Part shown: piece by piece, positions 22,698 through 32,173 of the stretch
Position numbering within the stretch: position 1 is the stretch's first letter
Layout of the letters: every line of letters begins with the position of its first letter
NCBI GenBank assembly: GCA_933822405.4
Contig: CAKOGP040000813.1
Coordinates: 1-41,382 of the forward strand
Source of the DNA: Cylindrotheca closterium
Taxonomy: Eukaryota > Bacillariophyta > Bacillariophyceae > Bacillariales > Bacillariaceae
Direction: 5' to 3'
DNA: 41,382 nucleotides
The notes under the pieces: generated by a model
What the model was told of the DNA's origin: nothing
Database searches by the model: none
Seen by the model: the letters and a program-made list of their open reading frames with translations, nothing else
Position numbers and translations under genes: made by a program

Positions 22698-24357
22698 TCA
22701 TACAGGTAGTGGTGGTGGTGGTGGATCGACAAAAAGAGGTGGCGGCAATCGCAAGGCGCTCCACCAACTAGCTCCAATTGGATGTCGGGTTTCTGGAAAC
22801 AGTTCGGCTTGGAATAGGTACATATAGGTATCAAAGGGATACAGCGTTGTGTAATCAAAAAGTGGAATGTGTTGCAATATCTTTTCGTGTTTGGCTTGAT
22901 ACCCCGCCTCGTCCTTTAGAATGGGACGCAATCGTTCTTCAAAAATGTCACAATTCGCAGCGGCTCGCAGTGAATGAATGGTAACCTTATGCGTCGGACC
23001 GCCAGTCTTTTTTTTCCCGTTTTTCGCACCCGTATCATCGTGGACTGGCAAATAGTACGACAACTGGCTCCAATCGATCCAGTCCCCCGCCAATTCGTAT
23101 TGGTGTAAATGCGTAAAGATGGGAACGGTTCCACTCAAGATTGTATCCATGAGTCGTTGACTTGAGTAGGTATCACCGGCAGCGTGAAAGCCAAATCTAG
23201 ATTCGGCCAAGGCAGGACATTGACTGCCTTCTCCACAGACAGAGATTCGAATCATAGTAGAATTACTTTTGTTGTTGTTGTTGTTGTCGTTGATTTGGCC
23301 CAACCATTTGCAAATCTTTCGCCGATTCTTAAAGGCCTGCTTTTCCTTGTGCAATGAGCCAATCATGCCAACATCGAAGGGTTTTTCCTTGCCACCATGA
23401 TCATTTTCGGAATAGATTGGGCAGGGACTGCCGACGTGATAGGAGGTAAAGGAATGCCGCCCAGCTGCCTTATTGGGATATCGATCCGTTCCTTCGAATA
23501 CAAGTACTTGCATTTGCTTAAAGGCATCCAAGAATCGTTGAAATTGTTTGTTCCGTTTGATTTGTTCTGAATTCCACTTGTAACTGGCCGCTGAGAAAAA
23601 GGATCGTACAATGATATGGTGATCCGGATACTGTTGAAAGGCTGGAGACCTCACTAATTTGTCCAAAGAATCCAAAAGAAGAGCAATGTCGCACAAACCA
23701 TTGACACAAAGGCTTCGATTTTTCCACACCCGGTAATCCCAAAAGTTCATGAGCCAGGGCACAAAAAACAGCTTTGCTTCGCTCATGTTCTTGGTGCGCA
23801 TGGGATGACCATTAAGACTGGCCTTCCACATCCAATAGTCACCGCCATGTTTGAATTTGCCTTTTGCACTATCCGAAGGATCGGCAATCTCCTCTACCGA
23901 TTTTCCGCTAAGAGTTGCTCCGTTCCACGCCAAATCTTCATAGACATAGAATGGAACGCTCAACAAAAGGTCTCTTTTTTCAATGACAGGTTTGGATGAT
24001 TCAGTTCTTGGCAATAATAATGATGTATTGACGAAACGAGACGTCAAATTGGGTAACATCGAGAAAGAGGTCGCATTAGGCCCAAGGGACTGAAAAATGT
24101 TTTGAACAAGAAGTAGGAAACAACAGACCGCGAGGCCTTTCAACAGAAACTCCCGTTGCATATCGATTGTTATTGTTGTTGACGATGATGCCTGGGCTTA
24201 TATATATATACGCTGTAGTATCAGGCGCCTGATGTATTCCAACTGGTCACTGGTAAGACTGTGATTGTCTTATCGTCGCGTCTTCAAACAGCGTTGCTTT
24301 TCAAATGACGCTGCGACGGTATAGTAGATGAACGTTGACAGACTACAAATGTACGTG
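22484..24357. repeat. segmental duplication, left copy
   Basis: This segment aligns in the same orientation with 26919-28815. Similarity covers the whole glycosyltransferase gene plus about 200 bases beyond its stop codon and about 195 bases upstream of its start, ending near GTACGTGAAC (left) and GTACGGACAC (right). Confidence 0.9.
22698..24161 (-). CDS. exostosin-like (GT47) glycosyltransferase, copy 1
   Basis: Single exon, 487 aa, ATG at 24161. It is a type II membrane protein: short basic N-terminus, membrane anchor about 8-26 (LAVCCFLLLVQNIFQSL), a stem with several N-glycosylation sequons, then the exostosin fold. Visible family blocks are VPFYVYEDLAWNG (about 70-82), DYWMWKASL, AKLFFVPWLMNF, FDVGMIGSLHKEKQAFKNRR, and the donor-binding region ESRFGFHAAGDTYSSQRLMD followed by GTVPIF. 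Such enzymes work in the Golgi on glycan chains; the sugar and acceptor are not known for this branch. It differs from copy 2 at about 50 of 490 residues by eye. The C-terminus ends in a Pro-rich tail (DPPPPPLPV). A CAA/GTT microsatellite encodes a variable Asn tract near residue 300. Confidence 0.9.
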   Translation of the reverse strand: MQREFLLKGLAVCCFLLLVQNIFQSLGPNATSFSMLPNLTSRFVNTSLLLPRTESSKPVIEKRDLLLSVPFYVYEDLAWNGATLSGKSVEEIADPSDSAKGKFKHGGDYWMWKASLNGHPMRTKNMSEAKLFFVPWLMNFWDYRVWKNRSLCVNGLCDIALLLDSLDKLVRSPAFQQYPDHHIIVRSFFSAASYKWNSEQIKRNKQFQRFLDAFKQMQVLVFEGTDRYPNKAAGRHSFTSYHVGSPCPIYSENDHGGKEKPFDVGMIGSLHKEKQAFKNRRKICKWLGQINDNNNNNKSNSTMIRISVCGEGSQCPALAESRFGFHAAGDTYSSQRLMDTILSGTVPIFTHLHQYELAGDWIDWSQLSYYLPVHDDTGAKNGKKKTGGPTHKVTIHSLRAAANCDIFEERLRPILKDEAGYQAKHEKILQHIPLFDYTTLYPFDTYMYLFQAELFPETRHPIGASWWSALRLPPPLFVDPPPPPLPV

Positions 24358-25024
24358 AACATGCAAACGATTATTAGCATCGCAATAATAATGTATAATA
24401 ATAATATGCATGACCGATTTTCGCACCATATTCTATTGAATACTGGAGAGATGTCATGTTGAATGTTGCCGACCATGCACAGACCATAATTGTTGAAGTT
24501 CGCGCGCTTCGCGCACAGCTAGCAGTTCCAGAAAAAATTCAAAATAGCCGAATAAGGCATCATCACTTCAGTTTCTGCGCGATTTGTCGTTGTAGAATAG
24601 TAATATGTTCCATACTTCTCGTTGGTCACCCACCCACAAGAATAATTAAAATCAATCGTTTCTCAAGAAGAGATATGCTGCGTCTCCTCTGTTCTTGATT
24701 ATTTCGAAGCGTGTTTTTTTAATCACAAAGCACCACTGGGGTTGCCACACCCTGACGCAATGTGCTCTGCTGCCTGTCCACAGTTGACTTCATCGTGCTG
24801 CTGTTACTACCATTTTGGCTGTAGAAGAATCCAGAGAACAATCTGTGTCACCGCGAGAAGCTCGTTTCATGGCACCCGATGACGAAGCCGAGTCGTGGCG
24901 ATCGCCAGACCTACAGCCAAGGCTATTTATGAAAACAAATCGAGCTACAGTGTACTCACTTGATAGTATTCATATATATGCCTAGTCGTATCACAATGTT
25001 ACAAATTATCTATCGATCTCCCCA
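24358..25024. other. spacer, nothing recognised
   Basis: This stretch runs from the end of the left duplication to the stop codon of the TPR-like gene. Only short motif-free frames are present. Confidence 0.45.
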
Positions 25025-25672
25025 TCAAGCTGCGGCCGCTGTTGGCATGGTAGCAAGGAGGCTCTCAAGAAAACCTTGGAGATGGCGTAGTCGCGAAGTG
25101 TAACCTTCATCCACCATAACCATGTAGATGGAAACCAATTGCCCAACGCATGCATTCCACAAGTCGTTGTCCCCAATCTGCAGATCGACCAATGCAGCAT
25201 TGTTATACAACACGAAGAGGAACAAGGGATCCTGCTCGATATCTTGTGACGAATCGTGCGCCAAGGCGTACAATTGCTTTGCTCTATGCAGGTACTTGGG
25301 TGACCATTCCTTGTCTAGTAGTGCCATCAAATGATGAGCAAGGGCAGTGTTGAAAATGAGAACGGGTGTGATGATATTATGATCAGTCACGCCGGGAGGC
25401 AATTGAATGGCATGGTTGTAGAAAAATGGACGAGGTTCACATAGGTCATTGTTCTCCTTCATGTTATTATGAAGCATGCACTGATCGGTTGAGCTTTCAG
25501 GTGAGGATGAGGAGCTTCTTGCTGAAAAAAGGAAGTTGTCTACTTGTGTTGATGGGATGCTACCAAGGCGCTCTAGTGCATACGAAGATGACACAATCGC
25601 ACTGCAGTAATCTTTGGCGTCAAGGAAAGCAATGGTTTGCTGGTTCTGATTGATAACATTTTGAAGCGACAT
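25025..25672 (-). CDS. TPR-like helical hypothetical protein
   Basis: Single exon, 215 aa, ATG at 25672. A pattern of paired helices is visible: AIAFLDAKDY-like N-terminal helix (QQTIAFLDAKDYCSAIVSSS), a Ser-rich linker, then LIFNTALAHHLMALL, YLHRAKQLYALAHDSS and LFLFVLYNNAALVDLQIG. The NxALAHH and NNAAL spacing is TPR-like. A family of diatom proteins with this layout exists to my knowledge, without assigned function. No signal peptide or membrane segment. It lies between the two duplicated glycosyltransferase genes and is not itself duplicated in the window. Confidence 0.7.
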   Translation of the reverse strand: MSLQNVINQNQQTIAFLDAKDYCSAIVSSSYALERLGSIPSTQVDNFLFSARSSSSSPESSTDQCMLHNNMKENNDLCEPRPFFYNHAIQLPPGVTDHNIITPVLIFNTALAHHLMALLDKEWSPKYLHRAKQLYALAHDSSQDIEQDPLFLFVLYNNAALVDLQIGDNDLWNACVGQLVSIYMVMVDEGYTSRLRHLQGFLESLLATMPTAAAA

Positions 25673-26918
25673 TATAGTATCACTCGTTTTTCTCTCTCTT
25701 CAAAAATATGAGTGGAAACTTCCTACAACTTAGGACTGGAAGTATATACAGTATCGTACCGTACAGTACCTGGTGGTACCAGCTCCCGTACGTGTATCGG
25801 TATGCAACTAGCCTCATTCCATCCACGCTCCTTATTTTCAATGAAATGGGGAAAATATGAGCCATTCACTCGTTGCTTGTACAGTACCAGGTACACGTAC
25901 ATATGTATACCCTTCTCCGAAGAGCCGGTGGAAGCTTTCGCCTTCAGTCGACGCGGGTTCCTATTTCGATTAAAGAAATATGAGCGGAGAGTTCAAACCC
26001 TTTGTGTTCTCTGATCACGCAACTTCAAGTGTTCCCGACTTGTTTGATCATACGAGTATACTGCTGATTTTTCGGTACAACTTATGGGACCATTGGACTT
26101 GTGTATTTTTTGCCTCTTTATTATTGGTCCAATCAATCGCTATATAGGACCACTGGACTTACATCGGCACTGGCGTCATGGCACGCCGCTTCCACGATGC
26201 TTGTTTTCAATTATTCGTTTCTATCCCTTCTTTTTGATATCATTCAACTTAAGTTATAGGGCTACTGGGCTTATGTGGGTTGCCTTTAAGCATCTGAACT
26301 GATTTTTGCCTTCTGCATCCGACATTATTTCCACCAGGAGCGCAGTTTCGGTTTCGCTGAATTTATTGGTCCAATCAATCGCTATAGGACCACTGGACCT
26401 TACATCGACACTGGCGTCATGGCACGCCGCTTCCAAGATGCTTGTTTTCAATTATTCGTTTATCAATCCCTTCTTTTTTTTATCATTCAACTGAAGTTAT
26501 ATTCCTATCGGTACATAAGTTATGGGACTACTGGGCTTATATGGGTTTTGCCTTTAAGCATCTGAACTGAGTATTGCCTTCTGCATCCAGCGCAGAAGTG
26601 CCGTTTCTCACAGCGCTCCTCTTGTTGTGGTACAAGTAGGTAGGGATGGGTTTTCCGTTTGCGCTTCAGTCTGGTCTGCAAAATTGTCCGTCTTCTTTTC
26701 CCAGGGTAGCTTTTATATATAGTGCCTCGTCTTTTTCTCCCAGGGTCGCTTTGTTTACTACGGTAACTTTTTGAAAACTTTAGTAGGGCCCCACAATGAC
26801 AACGGCTACGGTTTCACCTGATGCTGCGCACGTGGTATCGCTTCAGCACAGTCGCGTGTGGCAAATTGGACGAAGTTGCCCATCCATCACAGCTCCCCGT
26901 GGAGAATGGAACAAACTT
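25673..26918. other. spacer with GTACC motifs and a 240-base direct repeat
   Basis: No gene supported. The upstream side of the TPR-like gene carries clustered GTACC/GTACGTG palindromes (25757-25795 and 25880-25905). The middle is the direct repeat at about 26121-26590. Confidence 0.5.
26121..26590. repeat. tandem direct repeat, about 240 bases per unit
   Basis: Unit 1 (about 26121-26318) and unit 2 (about 26363-26590) share the order TTATTGGTCCAATCAATCGC, then a GGACCACTGGAC block, CACTGGCGTCATGGCACGCC, a TTCAATTATTCGTTT block and TTTAAGCATCTGAACTGA, with small indels. Unit 2 has a short insertion (GGTACATAAG region) and unit 1 is preceded by a third, partial GGACCATTGGACTTG block at about 26088. 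No coding frame runs through both units. Confidence 0.85.
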
Positions 26919-27133
26919 GATTTGGAACTCTGCTGACGAAGTGAAAGCCGTCTGATTTGCTGCTTTATCGATCCTCTTGTTACCATCAGCCAAGTACCTT
27001 GTACAGTCAATGTCTATGACATCTAAGCATTCAAGAGCTGGATCTAAGCCTCGATAGCAACACTTTCATTCTTCCATCGATGGCTGCTCGCCCCCCAAAC
27101 TACCAGCTTCCAAGCATTCTGTCACAATAAACA

Positions 27134-28606
27134 TCATACAGGTAGTGGTGGTGGTGGTGGATCGACAAAAAGAGGTGGCGGCAATCGCAAGGCGCTCCAC
27201 CGACTAGCTCCAATTGGATGTCGGGTTTCTGGAAACAGTTCGGCTTGGAATAGGTACATATAGGTATCAAAGGGATACAGCGTTGTGTAATCAAAAAGTG
27301 GAATGTGTTCCAATATCTTTTCGTGTTTGGCTTGATACCCCGCCTCGTCCTCTAGAATGGCACGCAATCGTTCTTCAAAAATGTCACTATCCGCAGCGGC
27401 TCGCAGTGAATGAATGGTAACCTTATGCGTCGGACCGGCAATCGTGTTGTTGCCCTTTTTCGCACCCGTATCATCGTGGACTGGCAAATAGTACGACAAC
27501 TGGCTCCAATCGATCCAGTCCCCCGCCAATTCGTATTGGTGTAAATGCGTAAAGATGGGAACGGTTCCACTCAAGATTGTATCCATGAGTCGTTGACTCG
27601 AGTAAGTATCACCGGCAACGTGAAAGCCAAATTTGGATTCGGCCAAGGCAGGACATTGGCTGCCTTCTCCACAGACAGAGACTCGAATCATAGTAGCATT
27701 ACTGTTTTTGTTGTTGTTGTCGTTGTCGTTGATTTGGCCCAACCATTTGCAAATATTTCGCCGATTCTTAAAGGCTTGCTTTTTCTTGTGCAGTGAGCCA
27801 ATCATGCCAACATCGTAGGGTTTTTCCTTGCCACCATGATCATTTTCGGAATAGATTGGGCAGGGACTGCCGACATGATAGGATGTAAAGGTATGCCGCC
27901 CAGCTGCCTTATTGGGATAAATGTCCTTTCCTTCAAATACTAATGCTTGCATCTGTGTAAAGGCATCCAAGAATCGTTGAAATTCTTTGTTCTGTTTCAG
28001 TTGTTCTGCATTCCATCTGTAATGGGCCGCTGACCAAAAGGATCGTACGATGACATGATGATCCGGATACTGTTGAAAGGCCGGAGAATCCAACAATTTG
28101 TCCAAGGAATCCAAAAGAAGAGCAATGTCGCACAAACCATTGACACAAAGGCTTCGATTTTTCCACACCCGGCAATCCCAAAAGTTCATGAGCCAGGGCA
28201 CAAAAAACAACTTTGCTTCGCTCATGTTCTTGGTGCGCATGGGATGACCATTAAGACTGGCCTTCCACATCCAATAGTCACTGCCATGTTTGGATTTGCC
28301 TTTCGCACTATCCGATGGTGGATTGGCAATCTCCTCTACCGATTTTCCGCCACGGGTGGCTCCGTTCCACGCCAAATCTTCATAGACGTAGAATGGAACG
28401 CTCAACAAAAGGTCTCTTTTTTCAATGGCCGGTTTGGATGATTCAGTTCTTGGCAAAAATAATGATGCATTATTGACGAAACAAGAGGTCGAATCGGGTA
28501 ACATGGGGAAAGACGTCGCGTTTCGACCAAGGGACTGAAAAATATTTTGCACAAGAAGCAGGAAACAGCAGACCGCGAGGCCTTTCAACAGGAACTCTCG
28601 TTGCAT
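27134..28606 (-). CDS. exostosin-like (GT47) glycosyltransferase, copy 2
   Basis: Single exon, 490 aa, ATG at 28606, matching the start of copy 1. It has the same layout: membrane anchor at about 8-26, stem, VPFYVYEDLAWNG, FDVGMIGSLH-equivalent (YDVGMIGSLHKKKQ), and ESKFGFHVAGDTYSSQRLMD followed by GTVPIF. All blocks are intact, so both copies are probably functional. Differences cluster in the stem, in the segment around RSFWSAAHYRWNAEQ, in the microsatellite-encoded Asn tract and in a Gly/Lys loop after HDDTGA. The frame is open upstream of 28606 through a TTG repeat, but that extension has no ATG and would place the anchor internally, so I reject it. Confidence 0.9.
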   Translation of the reverse strand: MQREFLLKGLAVCCFLLLVQNIFQSLGRNATSFPMLPDSTSCFVNNASLFLPRTESSKPAIEKRDLLLSVPFYVYEDLAWNGATRGGKSVEEIANPPSDSAKGKSKHGSDYWMWKASLNGHPMRTKNMSEAKLFFVPWLMNFWDCRVWKNRSLCVNGLCDIALLLDSLDKLLDSPAFQQYPDHHVIVRSFWSAAHYRWNAEQLKQNKEFQRFLDAFTQMQALVFEGKDIYPNKAAGRHTFTSYHVGSPCPIYSENDHGGKEKPYDVGMIGSLHKKKQAFKNRRNICKWLGQINDNDNNNKNSNATMIRVSVCGEGSQCPALAESKFGFHVAGDTYSSQRLMDTILSGTVPIFTHLHQYELAGDWIDWSQLSYYLPVHDDTGAKKGNNTIAGPTHKVTIHSLRAAADSDIFEERLRAILEDEAGYQAKHEKILEHIPLFDYTTLYPFDTYMYLFQAELFPETRHPIGASRWSALRLPPPLFVDPPPPPLPV

Positions 28607-28610
28607 ATCG

Positions 28611-28611
28611 G

Positions 28612-28646
<35 letters not shown>

Positions 28647-28647
28647 G
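28611..28647. repeat. (TTG)n microsatellite
   Basis: A TTG run lies directly upstream of the copy 2 start codon. Copy 1 has only a few TTG units here, so the run expanded or shrank after the duplication. Confidence 0.9.
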
Positions 28648-29194
28648 ACGATGCCTGCTTATATATATCTCTATTCTTAGGCGTCTGTATGTATTCCAGC
28701 TGCGGACACTGGTAAGACTGTGATTGTCTTGTCGTCGCGTCTTGAAACAGCTCTGCTTTCAACTGACGCTGCAAGGGTATACTAGATGAACCTTGATAGA
28801 CTTCACATGTACGGACACGGGTAGATGAAACACCCTATATACTATAGGTGCAAATAATAGTGAAGTCGTGTCGCATCTCGCACACCGCAAAATGATATAA
28901 TCAATACTGTATTATATTGATGTCTCGCTGTGACAAGCCGACACATTCGACTACATGGTGTGACGTCATCACTTGCTTCGCATTTATTATTTCCACACCG
29001 CATATTTATTTTTACAATGAAATAAATGCCAATAATATTTTCAATTTGTCATTATCGCACTACATGCACATTCAACATATTACTACTATATTAAATATCC
29101 ATTTCCAGTGACTCGTTGGCGCTTACATTGTTATTGTCATACGGTAATACAGCATCGTACAATTGGCCAATAACTACAACCAACAGCAAGCAGT
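28648..29194. other. promoter region between glycosyltransferase copy 2 and the PILS gene
   Basis: Divergent promoter space. AT-rich apart from a perfect CRE palindrome at 28961-28968. No gene seen. Confidence 0.5.
28961..28968. promoter_or_regulatory. CRE palindrome TGACGTCA
   Basis: A perfect eight-base CRE lies within GTGTGACGTCATCAC, 227 bases before the ATG of the PILS-type carrier. CRE sites bind bZIP factors and in diatoms TGACGT elements respond to cAMP/CO2. Functional use here is inference. Confidence 0.35.
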
Positions 29195-30370
29195 ATGATG
29201 ACATCGGCAGCGTTGTGGAAGCTTCCTGCAGCCCTGGCCAATAGCAACTCTGCAGCTGCCGCAGGAAAAGCCATGGCCGAATTGGGAGTCGCCGCTTGCA
29301 TTGGTGCTGGATGCGTCCAACAAGAATTGCTCAATCGACCCGTGGTTTCGGCTTTATCCAAAACTACCTTTGGCATATTGTTGCCCATGTTTTTAGGGAC
29401 TTCCATTATGCGGACGGTTGCTCGATATGGCTTGTCGAAATCTTCCTTGGCGGGACCCTTGTTGGGAGTCCTGCAACCGTTTCTATTGTATCAATTGGCA
29501 AAGTTGGTTCTAGTGCCACTCTGTGGAATTGACAAAGATTCGGACGATGGTCGATGTACGGCAGTTTGTTCGGCATGGGGAAATTCCAGCGTGGTCCCGT
29601 TGATCTTTTGCGAATCCCTCTTTCGGAATTCACCTGAATACTTGGCCAAGAGTTATGCCAATGTAAGTTTGTTCTTGGTGGGATGGTCACCCTTCTTTTG
29701 GTCCTATGGACGGGCTGCCTTGGTGGGAAAAGATGAATCCAACACAAATAGCAGCAATGATGCAACATTGCTGCAAAAACTCAAACCACTCTTTCCTCCA
29801 CCCGTCATTGGAACGAGTATTGGCCTCCTCTTGGCACTATGGACACCCGTTCGTGATTTATTCATGGGTGGACCATTGCAAACTATCTACAATTCCTTTG
29901 CCACCTTTGGTGGAGCTGCAAGTCCGTTGTCCTTGTTGGTGTTGATATCGTCCTTGGCCCTGAATATTGGGATCCGACCAAAATCACAGCCCAAAGAAGA
30001 AGTTATTGTCATCCCAACAAAGGTGGAATCCGACATTGAAAACAGCAACAGAGCATCTTTTGTGAAACAATTCATTTGTGTCTCCCTGTCAAGATTCATC
30101 CTTTCTCCACTCTTGATGGTCGGCTTACTCAAAGGCTTTCAGAAAATTGGACTGGTATCAGGACCCCAACAAGCCCCCATGCTGTGGTTCATTGCAATAC
30201 TCCAAGGTTCCATGCCCTCGGCACAAAATTCGGTATTGATGCTGCAAGTCTCCAACAAACCTGAACAAGCTGGAGTGATGGCAAAGTTTTTGTTTTTCAT
30301 CTACGCCGCATCCATGATCCCATTGGTAGCAATTATCAGTGTGGCTCTGCAACGGTTTGGTCTGGCATAA
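29195..30370 (+). CDS. PIN-like (PILS/Mem_trans) auxin efflux carrier family protein
   Basis: Single exon, 391 aa. About ten hydrophobic segments form two bundles around a central hydrophilic part, as in the bile/auxin carrier superfamily. Family marks: CSAWGNSSVVPLIFCESLF (about 123-141, the broken-helix Asn/Pro region), SLFLVGWSPFFWSYG, PPPVIGTSIGLLLALW, ASPLSLLVLISSLALN, and MPSAQNSVLMLQV near the C-terminus. The hydrophilic loops (about 168-185 and 263-280) are short, as in PILS rather than canonical PIN proteins, suggesting an endoplasmic-reticulum carrier. Plant PILS proteins move auxin into the ER; the diatom substrate is unknown. An ATG directly precedes the chosen one (MM) and does not change the reading. 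The stop codon is followed by a TAA repeat. Confidence 0.88.
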   Translation: MMTSAALWKLPAALANSNSAAAAGKAMAELGVAACIGAGCVQQELLNRPVVSALSKTTFGILLPMFLGTSIMRTVARYGLSKSSLAGPLLGVLQPFLLYQLAKLVLVPLCGIDKDSDDGRCTAVCSAWGNSSVVPLIFCESLFRNSPEYLAKSYANVSLFLVGWSPFFWSYGRAALVGKDESNTNSSNDATLLQKLKPLFPPPVIGTSIGLLLALWTPVRDLFMGGPLQTIYNSFATFGGAASPLSLLVLISSLALNIGIRPKSQPKEEVIVIPTKVESDIENSNRASFVKQFICVSLSRFILSPLLMVGLLKGFQKIGLVSGPQQAPMLWFIAILQGSMPSAQNSVLMLQVSNKPEQAGVMAKFLFFIYAASMIPLVAIISVALQRFGLA

Positions 30371-30389
30371 TAATAATAATAATAATAAT
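30367..30389. repeat. (TAA)n microsatellite at stop codon
   Basis: A run of TAA units begins with the stop codon of the PILS-type gene, giving many tandem in-frame stops. Confidence 0.9.
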
Positions 30390-30693
30390 GTTTTTAATAA
30401 TAAGAATAGGACTAATAATAGTAATTGTCCTAGGACTCGCAAGGAAGTTGTGGAATGGGGCATTGCAGATCATCTCTTTTCCACTGTAGCACTCAAAACC
30501 ATCGCCAAATATTGAGACCTATAGACATATGAACAAGTTTGGTGACAGTCTGACATTGTCTGGGTGCTGACACGGCAACAGGGGAAGATTCTCGACAACT
30601 TCAGAAATGTACACTGAATTGAATACCAAACTCAGGTGAGTGTGGTTTAATCACTTCCACCTAGAAAACTCTCAATCCAATTTCCCCAGCCTT

Positions 30694-30729
30694 GTTATAC
30701 ATATCAATGGTGTTATACATATCAATGGT
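30694..30729. repeat. 18-base perfect tandem repeat
   Basis: GTTATACATATCAATGGT occurs twice without a gap. No function recognised. Confidence 0.9.
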
Positions 30730-30919
30730 CAACAAATATGTGTTTGAAGAAATTAGGCCCACAGTTCGGCCAGTACTGGTTTTCGAGGAGAATTCACATT
30801 ATTTCTGAACCCATTTGGGTCACTACTGATACTTGATCTAGGCCGAATCCATGACTGAGTAGCATACTGCTCGAGACGGAAGGACTATCAGAATTGACTG
30901 GTGCATTGTTGGTGATGGA

Positions 30920-31540
30920 TTGGAGCGCCCAGGTTTGAAGAGGGAAGACAAACGCCGCCCACCCAATTTGTCCCTGAGTCTGAGTCAAGAGAGAAAGAAT
31001 GAGCCAACAGGTGGGAATGTGGATTTGCCAACCTTGGCAGAGCCAATGATGCTTCAAGAGGTTTGTCAGATGGTTCCAGGTCCAAGAACAGGAACAAGGA
31101 TCAGATAGTGGAACACAATGGTATCTGGTTCTTGTGCATTGAGGACTGTGCACACCTGCTGAAGACCTACAACGTTGAGGATGTGGGCTACTTCATTGAT
31201 TTCTACTTCATTGATTTCTTTAGCGCTATTGTATGGAAGCCAGAGGCAAAGACTATGATTGGAATGGCAGTTTTGACAAGAGACATCCAGCAAGGCAAAC
31301 TGGTTCTACCATCATGGCCAATATGCTTCTTGCTGCTATGGCTTGTATTTGTCCCAAAAAAAGGTTTGCCAAGGGAAGGCTTCCGTCAATTGACAAGTGG
31401 AATGGAAATGGTACCAATGGCTTAAAGGCATCACTTACCAAAGATCTACATTCCCACTTCCAAGGTATTATTGGATCTCTTCCTGGAAATGGGCCGGATG
31501 TGGAACTCATACCAAGTTGGTATATAATCTTTAGTCTTGC
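30920..31540 (+). pseudogene. possible decayed coding fragment, unrecognised
   Basis: Three overlapping plus-strand frames read protein-like stretches in succession: an Arg/Lys/Ser-rich piece to about 31088, then QIVEHNGIWFLCIEDCAHLL in another frame, then IDKWNGNGTNGLKASLTKDL in a third. This is what frameshifts in an old coding region or transposon remnant would look like. A 15-base tandem duplication (CTTCATTGATTTCTA) sits at 31186-31215. I find no motif that names the source, and chance is possible. Confidence 0.25.
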
Positions 31541-31562
31541 TGTTATGGCACGCACGCTTGCG

Positions 31563-31615
31563 GGTACCGGTGAAACTAAACGGTATCGTTACCTACCGGT
31601 ACCGGTACACGTGCA
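31563..31615. repeat. ACCGGTA/GTACC palindromic cluster
   Basis: Several overlapping GGTACCGGT and CACGTGCACGTA palindromes lie within about 50 bases of intergenic sequence. Similar clusters recur at 9192, 12057, 20903, 25757, 35465, 37710, 39252 and 40993. Confidence 0.8.
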
Positions 31616-32173
31616 CGTATCAAACCTCGCGTATTTTGCGCGGGAGCCATGTTTGAGAATCTGTTGTAACTTATATAGTCCCAAACAATAGAGAGATCAA
31701 TGGGATGCTGCTCTGCCATATCATTTCAACGAGATGTCTTATTGTTATTGTTCATATCATTTGAAAATGGAAATGAGATGTTTTGCCGGAATTGGGGGGA
31801 CCATATATCTATGATCAGGTCCCTGATTAGTAGTATTGATCCTGCTGTCAGCAGACAAATAATGCACTGTATATGCAATTCTTATTATTGTAGGTATTAC
31901 TACTGCCTGCTCCTTGCAAACTGGGCAAACGGATCTGATGGATAATTCCGATTGACGCGAGGGTCCGATTTTGATGTGCAATTTCAAATTAATAGTTCCA
32001 ATAGACATGCGATGATTCTCTTGTAAATTCTACTCGCATCCCCGCACGATCGCGAACACTGCGAGCCTCTCACGGACACTATCGAACATTTTCGGGGTAC
32101 CGAGTAACATCTCATCGATACTTTCATCGCTGATGTCTGATGATAATAAGTGTAATACCTCCTCCGCTCCGAT

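Larger units (their letters stand above)
26919..28815. repeat. segmental duplication, right copy
   Basis: Second copy of 22484-24357, same orientation, offset about 4.4 kb. It is slightly longer because of microsatellite expansion upstream of the start codon. Confidence 0.9.
30390..32173. other. intergenic region with short repeats and a possible coding relic
   Basis: No intact gene. It contains an 18-base tandem repeat (30694-30729), a possible decayed coding fragment (about 30920-31540) and a dense ACCGGTA palindrome cluster (31563-31615). Confidence 0.45.

Noticed and set aside
28607..28774. N-terminal extension of glycosyltransferase copy 2 with a Thr tract
   Set aside because: It begins with a TTG codon, is encoded by a TTG microsatellite and is absent from copy 1, where the anchor starts directly at the ATG.
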